A stretch of DNA of 64,000 nt from Peterkaempfera sp044755465 (GCF_044755465.1 NZ_JBIVRB010000007.1:62001-126000); one strand, 5' to 3'. Numbered from the stretch's first letter, positions 49,458-58,076 are shown. Numbers and translations are program-made. Notes: a model not told the origin generated them from the letters alone.

Positions 49458-52010
49458 ATGAGCGTTCCGTGCACGCGGCCGGGGTGCGACGGCGGCGAGA
49501 TCGACGCGGACGGGTACTGCACCGAATGCGGCCTGGCCCCGGCACCGACCGGCACCGCCCAGCCGTCTTCCGCACCGACCGGCACCGCCCAACCGTCCGC
49601 CGCCACCACCGGCTCCGCCGGTGCCACCGCGCCCGGTACCGGCTGCGCCCGCCCCGGCTGCACCGGCGAGATCGACGCCGACGGCTACTGCACCGAATGC
49701 GGCCTGGCCCCGGCATCCCCCGCCCCCGCACCGGCCGGCACCGCCCAACCGTCCGCCGGCTCCACCGGCCCGACCACCACCACCGGCCCGGCCACCACCG
49801 GCCCGACCGCCGGCGGCTCCCGCCGCTCCTTCTCGGTGCGCGGCAGCCGCAGCACCGGCGGCACCCGCACCCGGGGCCGACTGGGCGCCGGGCTGGTGGC
49901 AGTGCCGCCGATACCGCGCCCGGACCCGCGCGCGGCGGTGCTGGACAACCCCGAGGTCCCCGAGCGGAAGCGGTTCTGCAGCAAGTGCGAGACCCCGGTC
50001 GGCCGGGGCCGGGGCGACCAGCCGGGCCGCAGCGAGGGCTTCTGCACCCAGTGCGGCACCACCTACTCCTTCTCCCCCAAGCTGCTGCGCGGCGATCTGG
50101 TGGGCGGCCAGTACGAGGTGGTGGGCTGCCTGGCGCACGGCGGCCTCGGCTGGATCTACCTGGCCATCGACCGCCGGGTGAACGACCGCTGGGTGGTGCT
50201 CAAGGGCCTGCTGGACACCGGCGACGAGGACGCCCTCGCGGTGGCCATCGCCGAGCGCCGCTTCCTCGCCGAGGTGGACCACCCCAACATCGTCCGCATC
50301 ATCAACTTCGTGGAGCACCCGGACAGCCGCACCGGGTCCACCGACGGCTACATCGTGATGGAGTACGTCGGCGGCAAGTCGCTCAAGGAGATCGCCGACG
50401 CCCGCCGGGGGCCCGACGGCCGCCGTGAACCGCTCCCGGTCGAGCAGGCCATCGCCTTCGCCCTGGAGGCGCTGCCGGCGCTCGGCCATCTGCACAGCCT
50501 GGGCCTGGTCTACTGCGACTTCAAGATCGACAACGTGATCCAGAGCGAGGACACGCTCAAGATCATCGACATGGGTGCGGTCCGCCGCCTGGACGACGAC
50601 GGGCCGATCTACGGCACGGTCGGCTACCAGGCGCCCGAGATCGCCACCGAGGGCCCCTCGCCCGCCTCCGACCTCTACACGGTGGGCCGCACCCTGGCCG
50701 TCCTCACCTTCGACTTCCAGGGCTACACCACCACCCACCGCCACAGCCTGCCCGGCCCCGAGCAGGTCGAGGTCTTCGCCCGCTACGACTCCTTCTACCG
50801 GCTGCTGGCCCGCGCCACCGACCCCGACCCCGACCAGCGGTTCTCCTTCGCCGAGGAGATGGCCGACCAGCTGACCGGCGTGCTGCGCGAAGTGCTCAGC
50901 CTCCACGACGGCCGCCCCCGCCCCGCCCCGTCCCTGCTCTTCGGGCCGGAACTGCGCGTCGTGGACACCGACCTGGTACCGCCGGACGCCGCGCCCGAGC
51001 CCCCGGCGGCGGCCCGTGGCCGCCGTGGCCGCCCGGCCGCGCTCCCGGCCGCCCCCAGCGGCCCGCCGCGCGTGGTCGAGCCGGCCGCGCGGGCAGCCGC
51101 GCTGTCGCTGCCGGTGCCCGGGATCGACCCGGCCGACCCCAACGCGGGCTTCCTGGCCGCCCTGGTCGCGACCTCCCCGGGCGAGGTGATCACCGCACTG
51201 CGCAGCGCCGCCGTCGCCTCGCCGGAGCTGCGGCTGCGCGAGCTGCGGGCCCACATCGAGCAGGGCGACCCGGCCGCCGTCCGGAGCACCCTGGCCGAAC
51301 TGGACGACGACCGCTCGGCGGACTGGCGGGCCATCTGGTACCGGGGCCTGGCCGCACTCGCCGCCGACGCCCCCGACGACGCCTCGCTCGCGGCCGCCGC
51401 CGAGGCGTTCCACGCCGTGTACGCCGCCTTCCCGGGCGAGGCCGCGCCCAAGCTGGCGCTGGGCCTCTGCGCCGAGCTGCGCGGCCTGCCGCAGGCGGCG
51501 TCCGACTTCTACCGCCGGGTCTGGACCACCGACCGGGGCTATGTCAGCGCCGCCTTCGGCCTGGCCCGGGTGCGGCTGGCGGCGGGCGACCGGGACGCGG
51601 CCGTCCACGTCCTGGAGTCGGTGCCGGAGACCTCCAGCCACCATGTCGCGGCCCGGGTCGCCGCCGTACGGGCCCGGATTCGCGGCCGCTCCGCCGCCGA
51701 GCCGCTCCACGCCGACCTCGACGCCTGCTCCACCGCGCTGTCCGGCCTGCTGCTGGACACCCGCCGGCGCGCGGAGCTGTCCGTCGAGGTGCTGGGCACC
51801 GCGCTCGGCTGGGTGCTCGCCGGAGGCGGCCCGGACCAGCAGGACCCGGCCCGGCGGATCACTCTGCTGGGGCATCCCGCGACCGAGCGGGAACTGCGCG
51901 GGGCCCTGGAGGACTCCTACCGGGTGCTGGCCCGGTTGGCGGACCGGCAGGAGACCCGGTTCGCCCTCGTGGAGCAGGCGAACCGTACCCGGCCCAGGAC
52001 ATGGGTGTGA
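49458..52010 (+). CDS. pknG: PknG-type serine/threonine protein kinase with extra zinc knuckles
   Basis: An 850-aa soluble kinase. Two tandem CxxxxC...DGYCTECG zinc-ribbon-like units (about 4-25 and 57-80) precede a Ser/Thr/Pro linker. A rubredoxin-like Cys pair set (CSKC about 173, CTQC about 195) as in mycobacterial PknG comes next. The kinase domain spans about 210-480: HGGLGWIYLAIDR, VVLKG Lys, catalytic loop YCDFKIDNV (no HRD Arg) and IIDMGAV in place of DFG, with DLYTVGRTLA. TPR-like helices fill about 540-850. In mycobacteria PknG controls glutamate metabolism via GarA. It is about 100 aa longer than mycobacterial PknG, from the N-terminal knuckles. Its stop overlaps the next GTG. Confidence 0.92.
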   Translation: MSVPCTRPGCDGGEIDADGYCTECGLAPAPTGTAQPSSAPTGTAQPSAATTGSAGATAPGTGCARPGCTGEIDADGYCTECGLAPASPAPAPAGTAQPSAGSTGPTTTTGPATTGPTAGGSRRSFSVRGSRSTGGTRTRGRLGAGLVAVPPIPRPDPRAAVLDNPEVPERKRFCSKCETPVGRGRGDQPGRSEGFCTQCGTTYSFSPKLLRGDLVGGQYEVVGCLAHGGLGWIYLAIDRRVNDRWVVLKGLLDTGDEDALAVAIAERRFLAEVDHPNIVRIINFVEHPDSRTGSTDGYIVMEYVGGKSLKEIADARRGPDGRREPLPVEQAIAFALEALPALGHLHSLGLVYCDFKIDNVIQSEDTLKIIDMGAVRRLDDDGPIYGTVGYQAPEIATEGPSPASDLYTVGRTLAVLTFDFQGYTTTHRHSLPGPEQVEVFARYDSFYRLLARATDPDPDQRFSFAEEMADQLTGVLREVLSLHDGRPRPAPSLLFGPELRVVDTDLVPPDAAPEPPAAARGRRGRPAALPAAPSGPPRVVEPAARAAALSLPVPGIDPADPNAGFLAALVATSPGEVITALRSAAVASPELRLRELRAHIEQGDPAAVRSTLAELDDDRSADWRAIWYRGLAALAADAPDDASLAAAAEAFHAVYAAFPGEAAPKLALGLCAELRGLPQAASDFYRRVWTTDRGYVSAAFGLARVRLAAGDRDAAVHVLESVPETSSHHVAARVAAVRARIRGRSAAEPLHADLDACSTALSGLLLDTRRRAELSVEVLGTALGWVLAGGGPDQQDPARRITLLGHPATERELRGALEDSYRVLARLADRQETRFALVEQANRTRPRTWV
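49498..49716. repeat. Internal duplication encoding the twin zinc knuckles
   Basis: A roughly 48-bp segment, gagatcgacgc-g/c-gacgg onward through gcggcctggccccggca, is present at about 49498 and again at about 49669 with only a few synonymous changes. The linker between also repeats accgaccggcaccgccca. This points to a recent in-gene duplication. Confidence 0.8.
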
Positions 52011-53224
52011 CAAGGATGCCGCAGATGACCGTGTGCCCGTCCTGCGCGGAGCCGCTGGAACCCGAAGACGTGTTCTGCGGCGCGTGCGGAACCAACCTGG
52101 CAGACCCACCGCCAGCCCCCACCCCCGACACCGGCGACTCCGGTACCGGGGACTCCGCCTCCACCACTGGGGACTCCGCCTCCACCACTGGGGACTTCGT
52201 CCTCGCCGCCCCCGCCCACCTCCTGCTCGACGACGAGGACGAGTCAGCCGCCGCCGGCCCGCCCTGCACCCGCTGCGACGGCGGCCACATCGCCGACGAC
52301 GGCTACTGCGACAGCTGCGGCGCCGCCCAGCCCCGCCCCCGCGACCACATGGAGCGGGCCCTGGACGGCGTGGCGGGGGTGAGCGACCGGGGCGTCCGGC
52401 ACCACCGCAACGAAGACTGCTTCACCGTCGCCGCCACCTCACTGCCCGACGGCGCCTCCGCCGTGGTCGCCGTGGTCTGCGACGGTGTCTCCTCCGCCAC
52501 CCGGCCGGACGAGGCGTCCCAGTCCGGCTCGGACACCGCCTCCGAGTCGCTGCTCACCGCGCTGGAGTCCGGCACCGAGCCGCTCCGCGCGATGCACGAC
52601 GCGTTGCTGGACGCCGCCCGCGCGGTGGACGCCCTGGCGTACGACGGCACCGGCCCGGCCCCCGGCGACGGCCACCACAACTCCCCCGCCTGCACCTGCG
52701 TCGCCGCCGTGGCGACCGGCGGCACGGTCACCATCGGCTGGATCGGGGACAGCCGGGCGTACTGGGTCCCGGACGACCGGGAGACCGCCGAACCGTACCG
52801 GCTGACCGAGGACGACTCCTGGGCGGCCCGGATGGTGTCGGCCGGCCTGATGGCCGAGGCCGAGGCGTACGCCGACCCCCGGGCCCATGCCATCACCGGC
52901 TGGCTGGGCGCCGACGCCGGGGAGCTGGACCCGCACACCCTCAGCTTCACCCCGCACGTCCCCGGCGTGGTGCTGGTCTGCACCGACGGCCTGTGGAACT
53001 ACGCCGAGGCGGCCACCGCCCTCGCCGACGCCGTCCCGGCCGACGCCCGCACCGAACCGCTGCGCGCCGCCCAGGAGCTGGTGAAGTTCGCGCTGGCCGG
53101 CGGCGGCCACGACAACATCACCGTCGCCGTGCTGCCCTTCCCGCCCGCCCCCGTCCGGCGCCCCGAGAGCGTCGAGCGGACCCCCACCGTGGTCGACCTG
53201 CCCGTGGTGCCTCCCACCACCTGA
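52007..53224 (+). CDS. PP2C-family serine/threonine phosphatase with N-terminal zinc ribbons
   Basis: A 405-aa phosphatase. N-terminal CPSC...CGACG ribbon (about 9-28) and a second CTRC...DGYCDSCG knuckle (about 87-105) are separated by a GDSASTT repeat linker. The PP2C domain (about 120-385) has SDRGVRHHRNEDCF, VCDGVSSATRP, WIGDSRAYWV, CTDGLWNYA and GGGHDNITV, covering all metal-binding Asp positions. The ribbon resembles those in the neighbouring kinase, so both may dock on a common partner. GTG at 52007 overlaps the pknG stop (GTGA); ATG at 52001 and 52025 are alternatives. Expected to reverse PknG phosphorylation. Confidence 0.92.
   Translation: MTRMPQMTVCPSCAEPLEPEDVFCGACGTNLADPPPAPTPDTGDSGTGDSASTTGDSASTTGDFVLAAPAHLLLDDEDESAAAGPPCTRCDGGHIADDGYCDSCGAAQPRPRDHMERALDGVAGVSDRGVRHHRNEDCFTVAATSLPDGASAVVAVVCDGVSSATRPDEASQSGSDTASESLLTALESGTEPLRAMHDALLDAARAVDALAYDGTGPAPGDGHHNSPACTCVAAVATGGTVTIGWIGDSRAYWVPDDRETAEPYRLTEDDSWAARMVSAGLMAEAEAYADPRAHAITGWLGADAGELDPHTLSFTPHVPGVVLVCTDGLWNYAEAATALADAVPADARTEPLRAAQELVKFALAGGGHDNITVAVLPFPPAPVRRPESVERTPTVVDLPVVPPTT
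52148..52196. repeat. 21-bp tandem repeat in the PP2C linker
   Basis: Two exact in-frame copies of ggggactccgcctccaccac plus t, and a partial third, encode GDSASTT-GDSASTT-GD. Confidence 0.85.
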
Positions 53225-53249
53225 CATTCCCGCGACAGGAGCATCGGCG

Positions 53250-54575
53250 ATGGCCAAGCTGTCCAAGTCCAATCTTCCGAGTTTCGCCGTGGAGGTCTTC
53301 CAGAACGAGTACCTCCCCGAGGGCGCCGTCGAAGTCAACGCCATCGCCACCGTGACCGCCACCGGCGGCGGCACCTCCGGCGGCCGCCCGCTGGCCGACG
53401 GACCGGACGCCGCCGTGGTGATCATGGTGGACTGTTCGGGCTCCATGGACTACCCGCCCACCAAGATGCGGGCCGCCCGCGAGGCCACCGCCGCCGCCAT
53501 CGACACCCTGCGCGACGGCGTCGCCTTCGCCGTCGTCGCCGGCAGCCACGAGGCCCGCGAGGTCTACCCCGGCGACGGCCGGCTCGCGGTCGCCGACGAC
53601 AGCACCCGCGCCACGGCCAAGCAGGCGCTCCGCCGCCTCACCACCGGCGGCGGCACGGCCATCGGCACCTGGCTGCGCAAGGCCGACAGCCTCTTCCTCA
53701 GCCGCCGCGACATCTCCATCCGGCACGGCATCCTGCTCACCGACGGCCGCAACGAGCACGAGAAGCCGGAGGTGCTCGGTCAAACCCTCGACGCCGTCAG
53801 CGGGCACTTCACCTGCGACTGCCGAGGCGTCGGCACCGACTGGACGGTGGCCGAGCTGCGCCGGATCTCCACCGCCCTCCTCGGCAGCGTGGACATCGTC
53901 GCCGACCCCGCCGGCCTGGCCGACGACTTCCGCGCCATGATGGAGACGGCCATGGGCAAGGGGGTGGCCGACGTCGGCCTGCGCGTCTGGACGCCGCAGA
54001 ACGCCACCGTCGTCTTCGTCAAGCAGGTCGCGCCCACCGTCATCGACCTCACCGACCGCCGCACCGAGGCCGGGCCCCGGGCCGGCGACTACCCCACCGG
54101 CTCCTGGGGCGACGAGAGCCGCGACTTCCACCTCTGCGTACGGGTCCCCGCCGCGGCGGTCGGCAACGAGATGCTCGCCGCCCGGATCAGCCTGGTGCTC
54201 CCCCAGCCCGACGGTTCCACCGAGGTGCTCGCCCAGGGCCTGGCCAAGGCCGTCTGGACCGACGACCTGGCCTCCTCCACCCGAATGAGCCCCCAGGTCG
54301 CCCACTACACCGGCCAGGCCGAGCTGACCGAGTCCATCCAGCAGGGCCTGGCGGCCCACCGCGACGGCGACCTCGATCTCGCCACCGCCCAGCTGGGCAA
54401 GGCAGTTCGGCTCGCCCAGGCGTCCGGCAACGAGGGCACCTTCAAACTGCTGCAGAAGGTGGTGGACGTGGTCGACGCGAAGGAAGGTACCGTTCGGTTC
54501 CGCAAGCATGTGAGCGAGGCCGACGAGATGACCCTCGAAACCCGCTCCACGAAGACCGTACGCGTGAAGAAGTAG
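53250..54575 (+). CDS. vWA-domain (MIDAS) protein of the kinase/phosphatase locus
   Basis: A 441-aa cytosolic protein. The von Willebrand factor A domain (about 50-235) has a complete MIDAS: DCSGSM (Asp61, Ser63, Ser65), Thr in TGGGTAIG and Asp in LLTDGRNEH. A beta-rich domain follows (about 240-350), then a helical C-terminus with a short repeat-like region (TAQLGKAVRLAQASGNEGTFKLLQKVVDVVDA) and a basic tail ending KTVRVKK. vWA proteins beside a kinase and PP2C occur in TerY-type phosphorylation triads, where they act as metal-dependent scaffolds. ATG at 53250 has GACAGGAG about 10 nt upstream. Confidence 0.9.
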   Translation: MAKLSKSNLPSFAVEVFQNEYLPEGAVEVNAIATVTATGGGTSGGRPLADGPDAAVVIMVDCSGSMDYPPTKMRAAREATAAAIDTLRDGVAFAVVAGSHEAREVYPGDGRLAVADDSTRATAKQALRRLTTGGGTAIGTWLRKADSLFLSRRDISIRHGILLTDGRNEHEKPEVLGQTLDAVSGHFTCDCRGVGTDWTVAELRRISTALLGSVDIVADPAGLADDFRAMMETAMGKGVADVGLRVWTPQNATVVFVKQVAPTVIDLTDRRTEAGPRAGDYPTGSWGDESRDFHLCVRVPAAAVGNEMLAARISLVLPQPDGSTEVLAQGLAKAVWTDDLASSTRMSPQVAHYTGQAELTESIQQGLAAHRDGDLDLATAQLGKAVRLAQASGNEGTFKLLQKVVDVVDAKEGTVRFRKHVSEADEMTLETRSTKTVRVKK

Positions 54576-54588
54576 TTGGGGGGCTCTG

Positions 54589-55494
54589 ATGCCGATCTGC
54601 CCGAGAGGTCACGACTCGCAGGCGGAGGACTGGTGCGACGTCTGCGGCTTCCCGATGGCACCGCCATCGGGCGCCCCCGGGACGTACGGCGCCCGGCCCG
54701 CCCAGGGCATGGCTCCTCCGCCGTTCGCCGACCCCGAGGCCACCGGCGGCCTGGCCAACTGCCCGATCTGCCGCACCCCGCAGACCGGCAGATACTGCGA
54801 GGAGTGCGGCTACGATTACGACCTCCCCGGCGCCCACCGCCCCCCGGCCGAGGCCCCCCGGCAGCAGCAGGGCTACGGCTACCCGCCCCAGCCGCCTCAG
54901 CAGCAGAGCTACAACTACCCGCCGCAGCCCAGCCCCGACCTGTTCGGCAACTACCCCCCGAACCAGGACGTACCACACCAATCATCGCCGCAGCCCGCTC
55001 CCTCCTACGGCGGCTATGACACCGACTTCCGGCTCACCCCGCCCGTGCCGCAGCCCCCGCAGAGCCCGGAGCCTCCGCCCAGCCGGGCCACCTGGGTGGC
55101 GGTCGTCAGCGCCGACCGGGAGTACTTCACGCAGATGATGTCCCGCAGCGGCCCCGAGGCCCAGGGGCTGTACTTCCCGCCGTACTGCCCCGAGCGCCGC
55201 ATCCCCATGACCGGGCGCGGCCAGCTCCGGATCGGCCGCCGCAGCCACCACCGCGGCACCGTCCCCGAGATCGACCTCTCCGTCCCCCCGGAGGACCCGG
55301 GCGCCTCGCACCAGCACGCCCTGCTCCAGGAGCAGCCGGACGGCAACTGGATCGTGGTCGACCAGGACTCCACTAACGGCACCACCGTCAACGGCGCCCC
55401 CGACACCATCGCCCCGCACACCGCCATCCCCCTCAAGGACGGCGACCGCATCCACGTCGGCGCCTGGACCACCATCACCATCCACTGCTCCTGA
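54589..55494 (+). CDS. FHA-domain protein with N-terminal zinc ribbons
   Basis: A 301-aa protein. Two CxxC-type ribbons (about 4-20: CPRGHDSQAEDWCDVCG; 58-74: CPICRTPQTGRYCEECG) precede a Pro/Gln/Tyr-rich linker (about 90-165). The C-terminal FHA phosphothreonine-binding domain (about 200-300) has LRIGRRS, SHQHALL and STNGTTVNG, keeping the Gly-Arg, Ser-x-x-His and Asn-Gly motif. It is the probable phospho-dependent reader or substrate of the kinase. Unlike mycobacterial GarA I see no ETTS-like N-terminal phosphosite. ATG at 54589 is 13 nt after the vWA stop. Last gene of the locus. Confidence 0.92.
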   Translation: MPICPRGHDSQAEDWCDVCGFPMAPPSGAPGTYGARPAQGMAPPPFADPEATGGLANCPICRTPQTGRYCEECGYDYDLPGAHRPPAEAPRQQQGYGYPPQPPQQQSYNYPPQPSPDLFGNYPPNQDVPHQSSPQPAPSYGGYDTDFRLTPPVPQPPQSPEPPPSRATWVAVVSADREYFTQMMSRSGPEAQGLYFPPYCPERRIPMTGRGQLRIGRRSHHRGTVPEIDLSVPPEDPGASHQHALLQEQPDGNWIVVDQDSTNGTTVNGAPDTIAPHTAIPLKDGDRIHVGAWTTITIHCS

Positions 55495-55612
55495 CCCCCA
55501 CCAACCCGCACCAACCGACCCACCCCAACCCCACTCAAACCTTCCTCCTCCCCCCACCAACCCGCCCCAGCCCACCAACAGCCACCACGCACGGACCTCC
55601 CTCCCCCCCTCC
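55495..55612 (+). terminator. C-rich, G-poor tract: probable Rho utilisation (rut) site
   Basis: Directly after the FHA stop, about 115 nt are more than half C, with very few G (two in 55501-55560) and many CCAAC/CCACC units. Such unstructured C>G RNA is the hallmark of rut sites. A second C-rich run follows at about 55765-55830. No strong intrinsic hairpin lies between. Confidence 0.5.
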
Positions 55613-55874
55613 GGGCGGAAGGGTGGCGGACGGGGAGGGGTGGGGGTCCCGGGCACCCTCCCTCCTTGCCCGCCTTCGGCGAGGAGGGGCCCATGGATCG
55701 ACGTCGGAGCGCCGACCACTCGTTCCTCGCGGTCGGCGGGCCGACAAGACCGGACGCCCGGGACCCCCACCCCGGACCGGCCGACACCCACACACCCCCA
55801 CCCACCCCCACCACGCCCCCGCAGAACCCCGGGCCCGTTGCAAAAACGAGCTCCCCCCAGAGCCCTCCCGTCCC
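55613..55874. other. Intergenic region upstream of the ABC exporter
   Basis: It contains a GGAGGGGTG / CACCCTCC inverted repeat near 55635-55673 and another C-rich stretch. The frame is open but codon usage is poor and there is no gene call. Confidence 0.4.
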
Positions 55875-55880
55875 TAGGGT
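55875..55880 (+). promoter_or_regulatory. -10 element for a probable leaderless ABC transcript
   Basis: TAGGGT lies 8 nt before the ATG at 55889, so transcription should begin at or next to the start codon. No ribosome site precedes the ATG. Confidence 0.6.
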
Positions 55881-55888
55881 GTTGCTAC

Positions 55889-56806
55889 ATGAAAGCTGCG
55901 ATAACCGCCGACGGAATCCGAAAGCGGTACGGGGACATCCAAGCGGTCGACGGCGTCACCCTGACCGTCGAGACGGGCGAGTTCTACGGCATCCTGGGGC
56001 CGAACGGGGCCGGCAAGACGACCACCCTGGAGATCCTGGAGGGCATCCGCGAGGCCGACGAGGGCCACGTCGAACTGCTGGGCATGAACCCCTGGCCGCG
56101 CAACGCGCACCTGCTGCCCCGCATCGGCGTCCAGTTCCAGGCATCCGCGTTTTTCGACCGCCTGACAGCCCGCGAGACCATCCACACCTTCGCCTCCCTC
56201 TACGGCGTCGGTACCAAGCCGGCCGACGCCATGCTGGACCGGGTCGGCCTGTCCGACCTCGGCGGCGTACGGGCCGAGAAGCTCTCCGGCGGCCAGGCCC
56301 AGCGCCTCTCCATCGCCTGTGCCCTGGTCCACAACCCGGAGCTGGTGTTCCTGGACGAGCCCACCACCGGTCTCGACCCCCAGGCGCGCCGCAACCTCTG
56401 GGACCTGCTGCGCGACATCAACGCCGAGGGCCGCACCGTCATCCTCACCACCCACTACCTGGACGAGGCCGAAATCCTCTGCGATCGCGTCTCCGTCATG
56501 GACCACGGCAAGGTCCTGAAGACGGGCACCCCGGCCGCCCTGGTCCGCGAACTGGACCAGACGACCCGGATCACCGTCGAGTCCGGCGTGGTCGAGGCAT
56601 CCGTCGTACGGGACCTGCTGGCCACCGCCGGAGCCGAGGTCGCCTCGGTCGAGGACGACGGCGTGTCGCTCTCCGTGGCGACCCACCAGCCCGCCCCCGT
56701 CCTGTCCGTACTCGCCGAGCAGGGCGCACTGCGCGGCCTGGAGGTGCGCGGCGCCACGCTGGAGGACGTCTTCCTCCACCTGACCGGACGGGAGTACCGG
56801 GCGTGA
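55889..56806 (+). CDS. ABC-2 type exporter ATP-binding protein
   Basis: A 305-aa ATPase of the DrrA/drug-exporter class. Walker A GPNGAGKTTT (about 36-45), Q-loop VQFQASAFFDRL, signature LSGGQAQRLSIA, Walker B LVFLDEPTTGLD and switch TTHYLDEAE. The C-terminal 80 residues form the regulatory extension found in DrrA-like proteins. It works with the next gene, whose GTG overlaps its stop. ATG at 55889 appears leaderless. Substrate unknown (drug, lipid or peptide). Confidence 0.93.
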   Translation: MKAAITADGIRKRYGDIQAVDGVTLTVETGEFYGILGPNGAGKTTTLEILEGIREADEGHVELLGMNPWPRNAHLLPRIGVQFQASAFFDRLTARETIHTFASLYGVGTKPADAMLDRVGLSDLGGVRAEKLSGGQAQRLSIACALVHNPELVFLDEPTTGLDPQARRNLWDLLRDINAEGRTVILTTHYLDEAEILCDRVSVMDHGKVLKTGTPAALVRELDQTTRITVESGVVEASVVRDLLATAGAEVASVEDDGVSLSVATHQPAPVLSVLAEQGALRGLEVRGATLEDVFLHLTGREYRA

Positions 56807-57972
56807 CCAACCTCGAGCCCACCACCCCCACCCCAACCACCCCAACCACCACCCCGGCCCCGGCCCCGGCCCCACCCACTCCGACCCGAGTGACCGGAGG
56901 CGGCGTACAAGCCTTCCGCAGCCTGTCCCGGGTCATGATCGTCACCTTCCTGCGGGACCGCGCGGCGCTCTTCTTCGTGATCATCTTCCCGCTGATGTTC
57001 CTGCTGATCTTCGGCGCGCTCTTCAAGAGCGTCAGCACCCCCCACGCCAAGGTCGGCCAGGTCGGCGCCGTGAAGGTGCTGGACTCCGTACAGGGCAAGG
57101 CCAGAGAGGACCTGGCACAGGTCCTCACCGTCTCCCGGGAGCCCGACGAGGCCGACGCGCTCGGCAAGGTCCGCAAGGGCGACCTGGACGCGCTGATCGA
57201 GCAGGGCGCCGACGGCACCGTGGTGCTGCACTTCAGCGCCGCCGACCAGGTGCGCTCCGGGACCGTACAGGGCATCGTCAACTCGCTCGTCCAGCAGGCC
57301 AACCAGGAGGCCACCGGCAAGCCCCCGGCGTACACCCTGAAGGCGGTCCAGGTCGAGGACGAGTCGATCAAGCCGATCCAGTTCTTCACCCCGGGACTGC
57401 TCGGCTGGGCCCTCGCCACCGGTGCCGTCTTCAGCGCCGCACTGACCCTGGTCTCCTGGCGCAGGAAGCGCATCCTGCGCCGACTCCGGCTCGCCCCGGT
57501 GAGCGCGGGCGCCATCGTCGCCTCCCGGGTGGGGGTCAGCATGCTGACCTCCCTCCTCCAGACCACGATCTTCGTGGTGGTGGCCACCCTGCCCTACTTC
57601 GGGCTGAAGCTGACCGGCAACTGGTGGCTGGTGATCCCGCTGGTGATCTGCGGAACCATCGCCTTCATGTCGATCGGCCTGCTGGTCGGCGCGGTGGCCA
57701 AGACCGAGGAGGCGGCGAACGGCATGGCGCAGATCATCGTGCTGCCGATGTCGTTCCTCTCCGGGTCGTTCTTCTCGCTGGACGACGCCCCGAAGTGGCT
57801 GCGCACCATCTCCGACGTGATGCCGCTGCGCTACCTGGTGAGCTCCGTGCAGAGCGTGCTCACCCGGGGCGGCGGCCTGGGCGACGCGCTGCCCACCATG
57901 GGCGGCCTGCTGCTGTTCGCGGCCGTGGTGACCGCCATCGCCTGGCGCTTCTTCAGCTGGGACGAGGCGTAG
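56803..57972 (+). CDS. ABC-2 type exporter permease
   Basis: A 389-aa membrane protein. A Thr/Pro-rich cytosolic leader (about 1-30) is followed by a first helix (LFFVIIFPLMFLLIFGALF), a large extracytoplasmic domain (about 75-190) and five C-terminal helices, including LPYFGLKLTGNWWLVIPLVICGTIAFMSIG and LLLFAAVVTAIAW. The LPMSFLSGSFFSLDDAPKWL segment is characteristic of ABC2 permeases. GTG at 56803 overlaps the ATPase stop (GTGA). The operon ends with a strong hairpin. Confidence 0.93.
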   Translation: MTNLEPTTPTPTTPTTTPAPAPAPPTPTRVTGGGVQAFRSLSRVMIVTFLRDRAALFFVIIFPLMFLLIFGALFKSVSTPHAKVGQVGAVKVLDSVQGKAREDLAQVLTVSREPDEADALGKVRKGDLDALIEQGADGTVVLHFSAADQVRSGTVQGIVNSLVQQANQEATGKPPAYTLKAVQVEDESIKPIQFFTPGLLGWALATGAVFSAALTLVSWRRKRILRRLRLAPVSAGAIVASRVGVSMLTSLLQTTIFVVVATLPYFGLKLTGNWWLVIPLVICGTIAFMSIGLLVGAVAKTEEAANGMAQIIVLPMSFLSGSFFSLDDAPKWLRTISDVMPLRYLVSSVQSVLTRGGGLGDALPTMGGLLLFAAVVTAIAWRFFSWDEA

Positions 57973-58012
57973 CCACCGGCCACGGATGGCCCGGCGGGAG
58001 CCGCGCACCGAC

Positions 58013-58054
58013 CGGGCGGGCCGGCAGGGGAGGAGTCCCCTCCCGGCCCGCCCG
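58013..58054 (+). terminator. Terminator after ABC exporter operon
   Basis: A long hairpin: 12-bp outer stem (CGGGCGGGCCGG and complement), one C-C mismatch, 6-bp inner stem AGGGGA/TCCCCT, GGAG loop. It lies 40 nt after the permease stop and 22 nt before the globin start. Confidence 0.85.
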
Positions 58055-58076
58055 TGGCTTCTGCGACCATGGTGGG

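Noticed and set aside
47937..52109. 1390-aa open frame on the minus strand across the glnH-pknG region
   Set aside because: It is antisense to three well-supported genes, its translation is low-complexity Arg/Gly/Gln-rich, and it has no motif. This is the usual GC-bias shadow.
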